Source of the DNA: Chryseobacterium taichungense
Lineage (GTDB): Bacteria > Bacteroidota > Bacteroidia > Flavobacteriales > Weeksellaceae
Direction of reading: 5' to 3'
NCBI RefSeq assembly: GCF_900109935.1
Contig: NZ_FOBV01000004.1
Span: forward strand, 124,001-188,000
Length of the DNA: 64,000 nucleotides
The notes under the pieces were generated by a model, which was not told where the DNA came from, did no database searches, and saw only the letters and a program-made list of their open reading frames with translations. Positions 28,991 to 36,100 of the stretch are shown here, piece after piece (positions within the stretch are counted from its first letter, which is position 1; each line of letters starts with the position of its first letter). The translations under genes and the position numbers were made by a program.

Positions 28991-29098
28991 ATTTATCATG
29001 AATTTAACGGAGATCATCTCGGATGGGAAAAAGATTCCAATGCCAAATTTTTAATCCAAAAAACAGATGAATTTCTAAGAAATATTGACAAAAAATAA
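28991..29098 (+). pseudogene. Possible C-terminal remnant of an alpha/beta hydrolase
   Basis: Thirty-five codons end at TAA 29096-29098 and read IYHEFNGDHLGWEKDSNAKF followed by a helical KTDEFLRNIDKK tail. The His-Glu-Phe-x-Gly-Asp-His pattern looks like the end of an esterase-type alpha/beta hydrolase with its catalytic histidine. There is no start codon or upstream body; the terminator of the preceding gene is directly ahead. It may be decay debris or chance. Confidence 0.35.
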
Positions 29099-29125
29099 AC
29101 GCTTTGAAAAATTTCAAAGCGTTTT
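29098..29125. terminator. Terminator of the GH43-like gene (bidirectional shape)
   Basis: AAACGCTTTGAAA / TTTCAAAGCGTTT forms a 13-bp perfect stem with a 2-nt loop, 5 nt after the minus-strand stop codon. T-rich sequence follows on the minus strand. Confidence 0.87.
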
Positions 29126-29129
29126 AATT

Positions 29130-30893
29130 TTATTCTGATTTAAAGATTTCCGATCTTTCCGAAACTCCGTTCGCATTAAAAGCTTCGATCTGGAAATAAT
29201 AAGAATCCGTTCTGTCGGCCCCGGTGAAGAAATATTCATTTTTACCGTAAACCATAATGCTTCCGTACAATTTCTCAGGAGATTTCCCCCAGTAAATTAC
29301 GTATCCGTCGGCATCAGCATTTTGTTGCCACTTCATCCAAATGCTTCTTCTTTCTCCATATTTTTTAGGATCGGCTCTTAACGGGACAAAGTTCTGAACT
29401 TTTCCGGGAACTGTTCCCGCTCCTTTTCCGAATACTCTGAAACCGCTTAAGGCAAATTTTCCGGTCGGCATTTTCAAATTTTCCATTTTCAGGAATCTTG
29501 CTTTAGCCGGCTTTTCCAGTTCTACATAATCATGAGGAACATCTTTCGTATTCTTACTTTTATCAACAATGACATTCCATTTTTTACCGTCATTGGAGCC
29601 ATAAATCTTATACTGATGCATTTTGCCTAAGGTTTTTCCCATAAACTCAACATCCTGATCCGCATAATTGATCTGAATCGCATTAATGGTGGAAACCTCT
29701 CCTAAATCCGTCTGAAACCACTCACCCGAATTTCCTGTTTTAGCACTCCAGTAAGTTTTAATGTCTTCATCCACCGCGTAATTAGAGTGATAGCCTCCCA
29801 ATGTTGATGATACCTGAACTGGCTTGTTATAATTTAGCAACATCCAACCGGCGAAAAGCCCTTTAGAAAAATCTTTTCCCTGCGCATACTGCGGAAGATA
29901 AGTCGGATAATCTCCATACGCTGTATTACAGTACATCACATCATCCTTGTCGAATCCTGCAGGCCAGATTCCCAGACGTCTTTCAAAATTATTTTTAGTG
30001 GAAATAAATATCGTGGAAACATGCCACCAGTTTTTATAGTTGTCCTCGAAAGTAGCACCGTGTCCGGCTCCCCTGGCAAAACCTCCCGGCTTATATGAAA
30101 AAGGGTTGTGCTGCTGATATTCGAAGCCTTCCAACGGTTTATCACTCACATATACTCCATCAGAATAACCACTGAATTCCGTTGCCGGAGCACCGTACTG
30201 CATATAATATTTACCGTTGTGCTTGGTCATCCATGCTCCTTCTACAAACGGCTGAAGAAAAACATTGTCATTGTATTCCCCGAATCTTTCCCAGCCATGA
30301 TCTTCAGGCTTCAGTCTTACAATCGGCTTTACAAAACCTTCCGACTGAAGCGTATTCACTTTCACTTCCGTTCCTAAAAGAGGCCACTCGTTGCTGGAAC
30401 CCCAATACAGATACAGCTTATTTTTATCTTCGTCATAATGAAAAGCCGGATCCCAGGCCCCAACCTTCAGGGTGTCAACGGCAATTTTCCAGTCGTCTTT
30501 TGTTGGGTTGGTACTTTTCCAGATCGGGAAATCCTGTTCCCACGTTGAGCCGAAAACATACAACGTATCCTTCATCGCCCAAACAGCCGGAGCATTCAGG
30601 TCATGAATATATTTGTTATCTCTCAGGAATTTTCTTTTCACGAATTTCCAGTCGAGCATATCGTCGCTGTACCAGTATCCTTCCTGGTTGGTAGAGAAAA
30701 GGAAGAGTTTATTTTTAAAATTAACAATCACCGGATCAGCTGTAGCGCGGTGTTTTCCCTGTTTTGAAAAAACCTCGAACGGTGTATAGCCGTAATCAAT
30801 ATTGATCGGGTTACAAAATGTCTTCTGCTGGGCATTCATACTGAATATACCCAACAAAAGGATGAATGAAAGAAGATACTTCTGCATTTTCAT
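29130..30893 (-). CDS. Secreted GH43-like glycosidase with discoidin and FnIII domains
   Basis: 587 aa from the ATG at 30893 (or 30887). The longer frame to 30914 is unlikely, because a -7 promoter box overlaps it. A signal peptide (about residues 1-22, MNAQ) is followed by a five-bladed propeller-type glycosidase domain with acidic candidates in ATADPVIVNF, GAWDPAFHYD and FVEGAWMTKH, the GH43 arrangement. An F5/8 type C (discoidin) carbohydrate-binding domain follows at about 360-495 (NYAVDEDIKTYWSA, GEWFQTDLGE), then a C-terminal FnIII domain (YFFTGADRTDSYYFQIEAF). The substrate is probably a plant or microbial polysaccharide. No T9SS tail is present. It is a single gene. Confidence 0.83.
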   Translation of the reverse strand: MKMQKYLLSFILLLGIFSMNAQQKTFCNPINIDYGYTPFEVFSKQGKHRATADPVIVNFKNKLFLFSTNQEGYWYSDDMLDWKFVKRKFLRDNKYIHDLNAPAVWAMKDTLYVFGSTWEQDFPIWKSTNPTKDDWKIAVDTLKVGAWDPAFHYDEDKNKLYLYWGSSNEWPLLGTEVKVNTLQSEGFVKPIVRLKPEDHGWERFGEYNDNVFLQPFVEGAWMTKHNGKYYMQYGAPATEFSGYSDGVYVSDKPLEGFEYQQHNPFSYKPGGFARGAGHGATFEDNYKNWWHVSTIFISTKNNFERRLGIWPAGFDKDDVMYCNTAYGDYPTYLPQYAQGKDFSKGLFAGWMLLNYNKPVQVSSTLGGYHSNYAVDEDIKTYWSAKTGNSGEWFQTDLGEVSTINAIQINYADQDVEFMGKTLGKMHQYKIYGSNDGKKWNVIVDKSKNTKDVPHDYVELEKPAKARFLKMENLKMPTGKFALSGFRVFGKGAGTVPGKVQNFVPLRADPKKYGERRSIWMKWQQNADADGYVIYWGKSPEKLYGSIMVYGKNEYFFTGADRTDSYYFQIEAFNANGVSERSEIFKSE

Positions 30894-30911
30894 ACGTTTT
30901 AACTTTAAAAA

Positions 30912-30919
30912 CAAAAATA
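30912..30919 (-). promoter_or_regulatory. Bacteroidetes -7 box of the GH43-like gene
   Basis: TATTTTTG on the minus strand, 18 nt upstream of the ATG at 30893. It supports the shorter start. Confidence 0.6.
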
Positions 30920-31015
30920 GGCAAGTTTTTTGGGTTCTTTAATTGAGTGGTGGATTTTTTTGTAGTGGTTGTTAAAGATATTCGAGGTAAAATGTTTTTG
31001 CCTTATAACACAAAA

Positions 31016-31035
31016 CCCACCGCAATTACGGTGGG
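31016..31035 (-). terminator. Cassette-end hairpin of the orphan toxin region (distal copy)
   Basis: CCCACCG / CGGTGGG stem with CAATTA loop; on the minus strand it is followed by TTTTGTG. It terminates the 97-aa orphan gene. A near copy of the same hairpin lies at 32039-32062 behind the immunity lipoprotein gene. Confidence 0.7.
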
Positions 31036-31083
31036 ATTTGTTATCTGCTCAAAATTATAAACTTGCCAGGGGTGAGGTTCACT

Positions 31084-31377
31084 TTAATTTATAACAAAAA
31101 ATTCATCAATAAAATTTTGATCTTTATCTAAATATAAAATATAAGAACCTATGCTTTTCATTTTACACTCTATACTTACTTCAATCTTATAACTATTCTT
31201 AAATAGTTCATTCTTGTCATATAAAATATAAGAAATATTCTTGTTTATCAATTGCATATTCTCATTTTCACAAGATTCTTTTAACTCTTGTAAAATTTCT
31301 TCATCTTTTAGAATATTATTTACATACTCCGCAGAAAGTTTAAATAAATTTTCTGTATCTATATTTTCCTCTAACAT
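31084..31377 (-). CDS. Orphan small protein downstream of RHS locus, immunity-like
   Basis: 97 aa, acidic, no signal peptide, predicted mixed alpha/beta. I do not recognise a family. It lies directly after a toxin-like C-terminal fragment that has lost its head (31395-31498) and before a cassette-end hairpin. This is the expected position of an immunity gene left behind when a toxin tip is displaced. Role inferred from position only. The sequence is visibly more A/T-rich than the RHS core. Confidence 0.6.
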   Translation of the reverse strand: MLEENIDTENLFKLSAEYVNNILKDEEILQELKESCENENMQLINKNISYILYDKNELFKNSYKIEVSIECKMKSIGSYILYLDKDQNFIDEFFVIN

Positions 31378-31394
31378 TTTTCAATAAAATAATA

Positions 31395-31498
31395 TTAATA
31401 TCCCATTACTTTTTCAAAAATAATATGCCCACTTACATTACTATAAATTCGAATGTATTTATTTGCATTGACAACCGTTTGAGAAGCATATTTAAAAT
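31395..31498 (-). pseudogene. Headless C-terminal fragment of a polymorphic toxin (candidate)
   Basis: Thirty-four codons end at a stop at 31395-31397 and read KYASQTVVNANKYIRIYSN then VSGHIIFEKVMGY. There is no start codon. The composition and ending resemble the last beta strands of a nuclease-type polymorphic-toxin tip. It directly follows the stop of the 91-aa orphan and precedes the 97-aa orphan. The toxin identity is inferred. Confidence 0.4.
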
Positions 31499-31774
31499 TT
31501 ATATTTTTATTTTTTGAATGATTTCAATTAGTTCATTATATATAATTTCTTTCTCTTGCTCAATTATTTCTCCAGTATCATATTTTTCAATAATAACATT
31601 GTATTTATGAGTTGTTTCATAATTAAATGTTGATATGTATATTAAATTATTTCCTATTTGAATACCTATTGCTGTGGTATCAGCTTCCCAAAAATCAACA
31701 ATTTTATAGTCTTGTAGTGATTCTTCATTTAATCTTACAAGTAATTCATTTATTTCGGTGTTTTTATTTTCCAT
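31499..31774 (-). CDS. Orphan small protein between RHS fossils, immunity-like
   Basis: 91 aa, acidic, with no signal peptide or known motif. It contains a beta-rich middle (ADTTAIGIQIGNNLIYISTF) and a C-terminal helix. Its ATG lies 16 nt after the stop of a fossil RHS core end (31790-31870), the normal spacing of an immunity gene behind a toxin tip. I do not recognise the family; immunity function is inferred from context. Confidence 0.6.
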   Translation of the reverse strand: MENKNTEINELLVRLNEESLQDYKIVDFWEADTTAIGIQIGNNLIYISTFNYETTHKYNVIIEKYDTGEIIEQEKEIIYNELIEIIQKIKI

Positions 31775-31789
31775 TATTTTAAAAATCTA

Positions 31790-32022
31790 CTAACAATTGT
31801 TTTTTTCAAGAACTTCTATGCTGCTGCCATTACGTAAATAACTTACGCGCACATTTCCCAAATGGTCTCCGTCTGCAACTCCTTTCCGTTGTACTTATAC
31901 TGATAAGCTGAATTTCCAGCCAATACATTATACCCTTCATGCTTCAACCCAAAAGGATAATAATCGTTTTCTTCAAGAACTTCTATTTCATTGTCATTGA
32001 AATAACTTAAATGCACGTATTG
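31790..32022 (-). pseudogene. Chimeric fossil of two RHS core ends
   Basis: Reading the minus strand from 32022, one frame gives YVHLSYFNDNEIEVLEEN, YYPFGLKHEGYN and YKYNGKELQTET, then breaks into a stop at 31843. An overlapping frame from about 31870 restarts with GDHLGNVRVSYLRNGSSIEV and LEKNNC before a stop at 31790. Both match the core of the intact RHS protein (its HLGNVRVSYFHNGSSIEV and YNGKELQTET segments). The fragments are joined at GAGACC, where the two core sequences share a few bases. Two old RHS C-terminal ends have thus been fused by deletion or recombination. Confidence 0.85.
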
Positions 32023-32038
32023 TTTTTTTAATCTATTA

Positions 32039-32062
32039 AACCCACCGCAATTGCGATGGGTT
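32039..32062. terminator. Cassette-end hairpin (proximal copy)
   Basis: AACCCACCGCAATTGCGATGGGTT is a near-perfect palindrome 30 nt beyond the lipoprotein stop codon. It is almost identical in stem and loop to the hairpin at 31016-31035. The T-tract is weak on the minus strand and better on the plus strand. Confidence 0.6.
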
Positions 32063-32091
32063 CTTTTTATAAGATTAGTTTAATGAATAAA

Positions 32092-32625
32092 TTATGAACA
32101 ATCTGGGGAAGAATTAGAGAATGTAATATCTTCGTATGAATCCGAAAAGTTTAATTTTTTACTCATTAAAATTGATTTCATACAGCCTGAAATTGGAATC
32201 GGTGATAAAAAAGTTATTTCATCTTTTTTGTTTAAAACAACATGCCAATTTTCAAAATCGTAATTGACTATTGTTTTCTTTTGATTGAAATTTTCATATG
32301 CAACTTTTTTAAACATTTTCTCTATGCTTTTACATTTATTATCAGGTAATATGAGTTTATACCCTTCAAATATATAAACATTCTTATACTGAATGTCTTC
32401 CATATATTCAGGTTTAAAAAAAGCAATATCAATTGAATATTCACTTTTTTCTTTTGTTTGGTCATGAAAGGTTACTGCTAATATTTCTTTTTTATTATCA
32501 ATTTTTCTTTTTTTAGAAATATATTCTATATATCCTTTGATAATATTATGTAAATCTTGCTTCTTAACAGCACTTTTACTACATGTAAAAAATAAAATAA
32601 GAGTGATTAAAAATATTTTTTTCAT
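32092..32625 (-). CDS. Predicted lipoprotein, candidate immunity protein of the RHS toxin
   Basis: 177 aa. An N-terminal hydrophobic segment ends in a lipobox-like LFFTCSKS (Cys15), so the protein is predicted to be a lipoprotein in the periplasm. The rest is soluble, with two further cysteines near the C-terminus (SGCMKS, SPDCS). It starts 8 nt after the RHS toxin stop, as expected for the cognate immunity gene. A lipid-anchored immunity protein would imply that the toxin acts in the periplasm, or that the immunity protein blocks its entry. No family recognised. Confidence 0.7.
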   Translation of the reverse strand: MKKIFLITLILFFTCSKSAVKKQDLHNIIKGYIEYISKKRKIDNKKEILAVTFHDQTKEKSEYSIDIAFFKPEYMEDIQYKNVYIFEGYKLILPDNKCKSIEKMFKKVAYENFNQKKTIVNYDFENWHVVLNKKDEITFLSPIPISGCMKSILMSKKLNFSDSYEDITFSNSSPDCS

Positions 32626-32633
32626 AGAATAAG

Positions 32634-35600
32634 TTATTTATTTTTCTTTCCTGTATATACTGCTTGGTTATAATCATATTTTACATATCCTCCATTCGCG
32701 CCATTATTTTTAAGCCACGTATTGTAAACATACTTAGATATTGCATTATTATTTTTTGAACGACCTTTATCACCAGCCTCTTTATATGCTGTACCAAATG
32801 TTGGATTTCCTTTATTCCATCTTCCTTCACTAAATCCAGAAGGATTATATTCAAATCCTGGATGCGAGTGAACAGCTTCAGAATATACACCATCTTTCGT
32901 TATATGCATAGTGCCAGATCCCATACTCAAATTATGATTTGCTAAAACATCCGCTGCACTTGCATGACTTGTCTCATCATAATTGGTACTTATTATGTTT
33001 GTCGAAAATCCGTCAGAAAAATCAAATTTATCTTGTCCAAATTCTACTTTAGTGTTGTCTGCTATGAACTCGAAAATTTGTGTTGCTATATTATAATCAT
33101 TTACTTGGAAATATCCAAAATCAGGTCCAACTCCTGCTATAGAAATTTTTTCATTCTTCAATTCTCCTATTTGCGAATCTCCTGTAGGATTATCTTCTGT
33201 TACATTAGTACGAGCAATTTTGATAGACTTAGATTCATTTTCATTGGTAACTGTGTCATAAGTATTATTATCTTTTGTTCGCTCTATTTTACCATCATTG
33301 AATATCTTAATTTTATCTTCATTTTGCATTCCGTCCGGATCTATAAATCTTATAGGGTTATTATAAGCATAAGTATATGGGCTCCATCGTCTCGAAGTTT
33401 CTGCCAGCGGATCCACGACTCCCCATCTCCCTAAGTCTGGCATATACATCCTAGCTCCGTAATCATACATTCCTGTTTCTGTCTGCAGTTCCTTACCGTT
33501 ATACTTGTAGTTATACGAAGGATTTCCCGCTAACGCATTATATCCCTCATGCTTCAACCCAAAAGGATAATAATTGTTTTCTTCAAGAACTTCTATGCTG
33601 CTGCCATTATGAAAATAACTTACGCGCACATTTCCCAAATGGTCTACATAGTTGTAAATATACTTATTATTTTCAAAATTATAGTAGCCTTCAGCAGTAG
33701 GCACAAACTTAAGTCCTACGGTAGGTGACGGGCAATTTAAACAATCAGAATACAAATCATTAGCTAAGTATTGGAACCCATCTAAATATTCGGTTATTGT
33801 AATTGTAGCATAATCGGTATAAGATTTTTTAATTTTGATTCCATCAGCTCTATAAAGATAATTAGTATTTGTTCTGAATATTGTTGGTGTACTTATAATA
33901 AACGAAGGAAGATTTAGGTAATTATACACAATTGTATTTATTCCTTTATCCAAGTGAGTTTTGATATTTCCATTGAGGTCATATGTAATAACCTTTTGCA
34001 GCGCATTATATCCTGATCGGTTATTAACAACTCCTGTAGGAAGGGTAATCTTATCCAGTCGATTTCCTGTATAGTTATAAATCAAATCATCAATTTTCAA
34101 AGGAATTCCTCCGGTACTGGGTGCTGAAAACCTTTTCAGTGTACTGATGTTTCCGTTCAGATCATAGCTAAGGATCTCATTATAGTAATCATTACCTGGC
34201 AATGATGATCCCGGCTGAGAATACAATCCCTGCAAAAGCCTGTTGAGTCCGTCATACTGATAAGAATACCTGCGTTTAGTGCCATTAGGAAATGTTCCCG
34301 TCATCCAGTCAATCTCCGCAATATTCCCATTGAATCGTGCTGGGGCAGTGACTGGATTTTCCGGATTGTTATATTTTATTTCATAGCCGAATAATTTACC
34401 ATTAAGGTTAGCAGGATCATTAATTTTCGTCATCCATCCTCTGATATTATAGCTGTAGCTAATATCCTGAAGCGGAACTGATGGCGATATCCCCCCGACT
34501 TTCTTTCCCGAAAGCTGGGATAGCTCATTATAAGTGTTCTGGGCTAAATATTCTGTAGGACCGCTGTCCACCTGATGGGTATGGGTCAGTAATCTGTTCT
34601 GAGGATCATAGGTAAAGTTTTCAGTAATCACTCTGTCGGTATCCGCATCCAATCGTTTGTGGCGGGTGATACTTTGTTGAACCACTCCTGCAAAATCCAG
34701 CCTGAATTCTACCTTTGTTCGACCACCCAAATGGTTGATCGAGTAGCTTCCGATGGTTCGTCCTTTTTTGTCGTAGTAGGTGTAGTTTTTTGTCCAGTTA
34801 TTATCTTCAATGTTTTTAACCAAACTCATTACCGGAAGGCTTTTGGTGCTCAGACCGTTAGCATCGGGAGTTTCTGTCAGAACATCTGCTCCCAGAATCG
34901 TTGTAGGGAAAGCAGGATTAAAACTGTAAGTAGGATACGTGTCATAATAATTAACAGTCAAAATGCTGAAATTTGATTCATTAGGATAAGCTCCGCTTTT
35001 AGTATAATACACATCCATTCCATTATTATTCCAGCTTGAAGCGGCTCTTGACTCATTGGCCGAGCCAAAGCTTTCAACGGCCTCCACATGTTGAATTCTA
35101 CTTGAACCACTATATGATATTCCTGTATAAACAGGTCGTGAAAACTGATCGTATTTCGTGAAAAGCCACTGGTTATTCTCTCTTAAATTAGCATCTTGGG
35201 TAAGAACCAATCGGTCCTGCTTATCATACACCATATATTCCCAGCCTTTGCCCGGAAGCTTCTTCTCCACCAACCGATTCCTACCGTCGTATTTGTACTG
35301 GTAACAAAGATTGTCTAAGTCGGAGAGTGATAGAGAATTAGTGTTTGAGGCTAAAGGAGGAATAACAAAAGCCAGCTGATTGTACTCATTGTACACATAA
35401 TACGTATCTGCTTTTTCCGTGGCACTCAGCATTTTCCTGACTAACAACACCTGTCCCTCTCCATTCTTGAATTCAATGGTCTGGTTGCCGTCTTCATCCG
35501 CTACCGTGTTTTTATACAATTGAGCATCACCATAAACAGTACTTTGGGTGATGGTACTTTTTGTGGCTCCGTTTTCCCAGGTGGTCACCGTAATATATTT

Positions 35601-36095
35601 CTTTACCGCATCCGCTGTAGTGTTGGCATCATAACCAAACTGGACCGGCTTCGTATCCCAGGCAGTACCTACCTGTTTCTGCTGCAGAATCCTGTCCAGC
35701 GGAGAGTTTTCCAGGATTTTCTCCGCAAAGATCTTCTCCGAACCATAAAGAGTGGGCTGAGTAGCATTGCTTAACGGAGATGCGTAAATGGCTCCGTTCT
35801 GCGTTCCCTGCTGGGGTACTGGAAGGTAATCTTTCACCTGCCTTCCGAAACCATCGTATTCGATATGGGTTACCACATCTTTGCCTTGCGGAGAGGCTTT
35901 GACATTCACTACCTGCTTGGGTCTTCCTAAGCCATCAAAATACTGTACGGTTTCCGAGGTTTTCGTAGCGGTAGTTCCATTATAATCTAAATAAGTCTTC
36001 GTGTAAACAAAATTCTCTGTTGTACTGGATTGATTCTGGCCACTCGCCAGTCCGGACAACAGTAAAGCGCCTATGGGGATTAATATTTTTTTCAT
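32634..36095 (-). CDS. RHS repeat-associated core protein with JAB-like toxin tip
   Basis: 1153 aa. Signal peptide (residues 1-19). An N-terminal DUF6443-type region (TKTSETVQYFDGLGRPKQ, YDGFGRQVKDYLPVP) is followed by many YD/RHS repeats forming the cocoon. The RHS core YNYVDHLGNVRVSYF to RFIDPDGM ends at residue 923. The last 230 residues are a distinct, more A/T-rich tip. It carries SEAVHSHPG (His1076, His1078, Pro1079) followed by PSGFSEGR, the metal-binding pattern of JAB/MPN (JAMM) domains known among polymorphic toxins. It probably cleaves an isopeptide or peptide bond in a competitor; the target is unknown. It lies 5 nt after the RHS-like partner gene and 8 nt before the immunity candidate. 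Confidence 0.87.
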   Translation of the reverse strand: MKKILIPIGALLLSGLASGQNQSSTTENFVYTKTYLDYNGTTATKTSETVQYFDGLGRPKQVVNVKASPQGKDVVTHIEYDGFGRQVKDYLPVPQQGTQNGAIYASPLSNATQPTLYGSEKIFAEKILENSPLDRILQQKQVGTAWDTKPVQFGYDANTTADAVKKYITVTTWENGATKSTITQSTVYGDAQLYKNTVADEDGNQTIEFKNGEGQVLLVRKMLSATEKADTYYVYNEYNQLAFVIPPLASNTNSLSLSDLDNLCYQYKYDGRNRLVEKKLPGKGWEYMVYDKQDRLVLTQDANLRENNQWLFTKYDQFSRPVYTGISYSGSSRIQHVEAVESFGSANESRAASSWNNNGMDVYYTKSGAYPNESNFSILTVNYYDTYPTYSFNPAFPTTILGADVLTETPDANGLSTKSLPVMSLVKNIEDNNWTKNYTYYDKKGRTIGSYSINHLGGRTKVEFRLDFAGVVQQSITRHKRLDADTDRVITENFTYDPQNRLLTHTHQVDSGPTEYLAQNTYNELSQLSGKKVGGISPSVPLQDISYSYNIRGWMTKINDPANLNGKLFGYEIKYNNPENPVTAPARFNGNIAEIDWMTGTFPNGTKRRYSYQYDGLNRLLQGLYSQPGSSLPGNDYYNEILSYDLNGNISTLKRFSAPSTGGIPLKIDDLIYNYTGNRLDKITLPTGVVNNRSGYNALQKVITYDLNGNIKTHLDKGINTIVYNYLNLPSFIISTPTIFRTNTNYLYRADGIKIKKSYTDYATITITEYLDGFQYLANDLYSDCLNCPSPTVGLKFVPTAEGYYNFENNKYIYNYVDHLGNVRVSYFHNGSSIEVLEENNYYPFGLKHEGYNALAGNPSYNYKYNGKELQTETGMYDYGARMYMPDLGRWGVVDPLAETSRRWSPYTYAYNNPIRFIDPDGMQNEDKIKIFNDGKIERTKDNNTYDTVTNENESKSIKIARTNVTEDNPTGDSQIGELKNEKISIAGVGPDFGYFQVNDYNIATQIFEFIADNTKVEFGQDKFDFSDGFSTNIISTNYDETSHASAADVLANHNLSMGSGTMHITKDGVYSEAVHSHPGFEYNPSGFSEGRWNKGNPTFGTAYKEAGDKGRSKNNNAISKYVYNTWLKNNGANGGYVKYDYNQAVYTGKKNK

Positions 36096-36100
36096 CTGTA

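Noticed and set aside
30182..30694. 170-aa plus-strand ORF
   Set aside because: Antisense to the GH43-like gene, with atypical composition.
30894..30914. Upstream start for the GH43-like gene
   Set aside because: It overlaps the likely -7 promoter box and puts charged residues before the signal peptide.
32964..33434. 156-aa plus-strand ORF
   Set aside because: Antisense to the toxin tip; no independent support.
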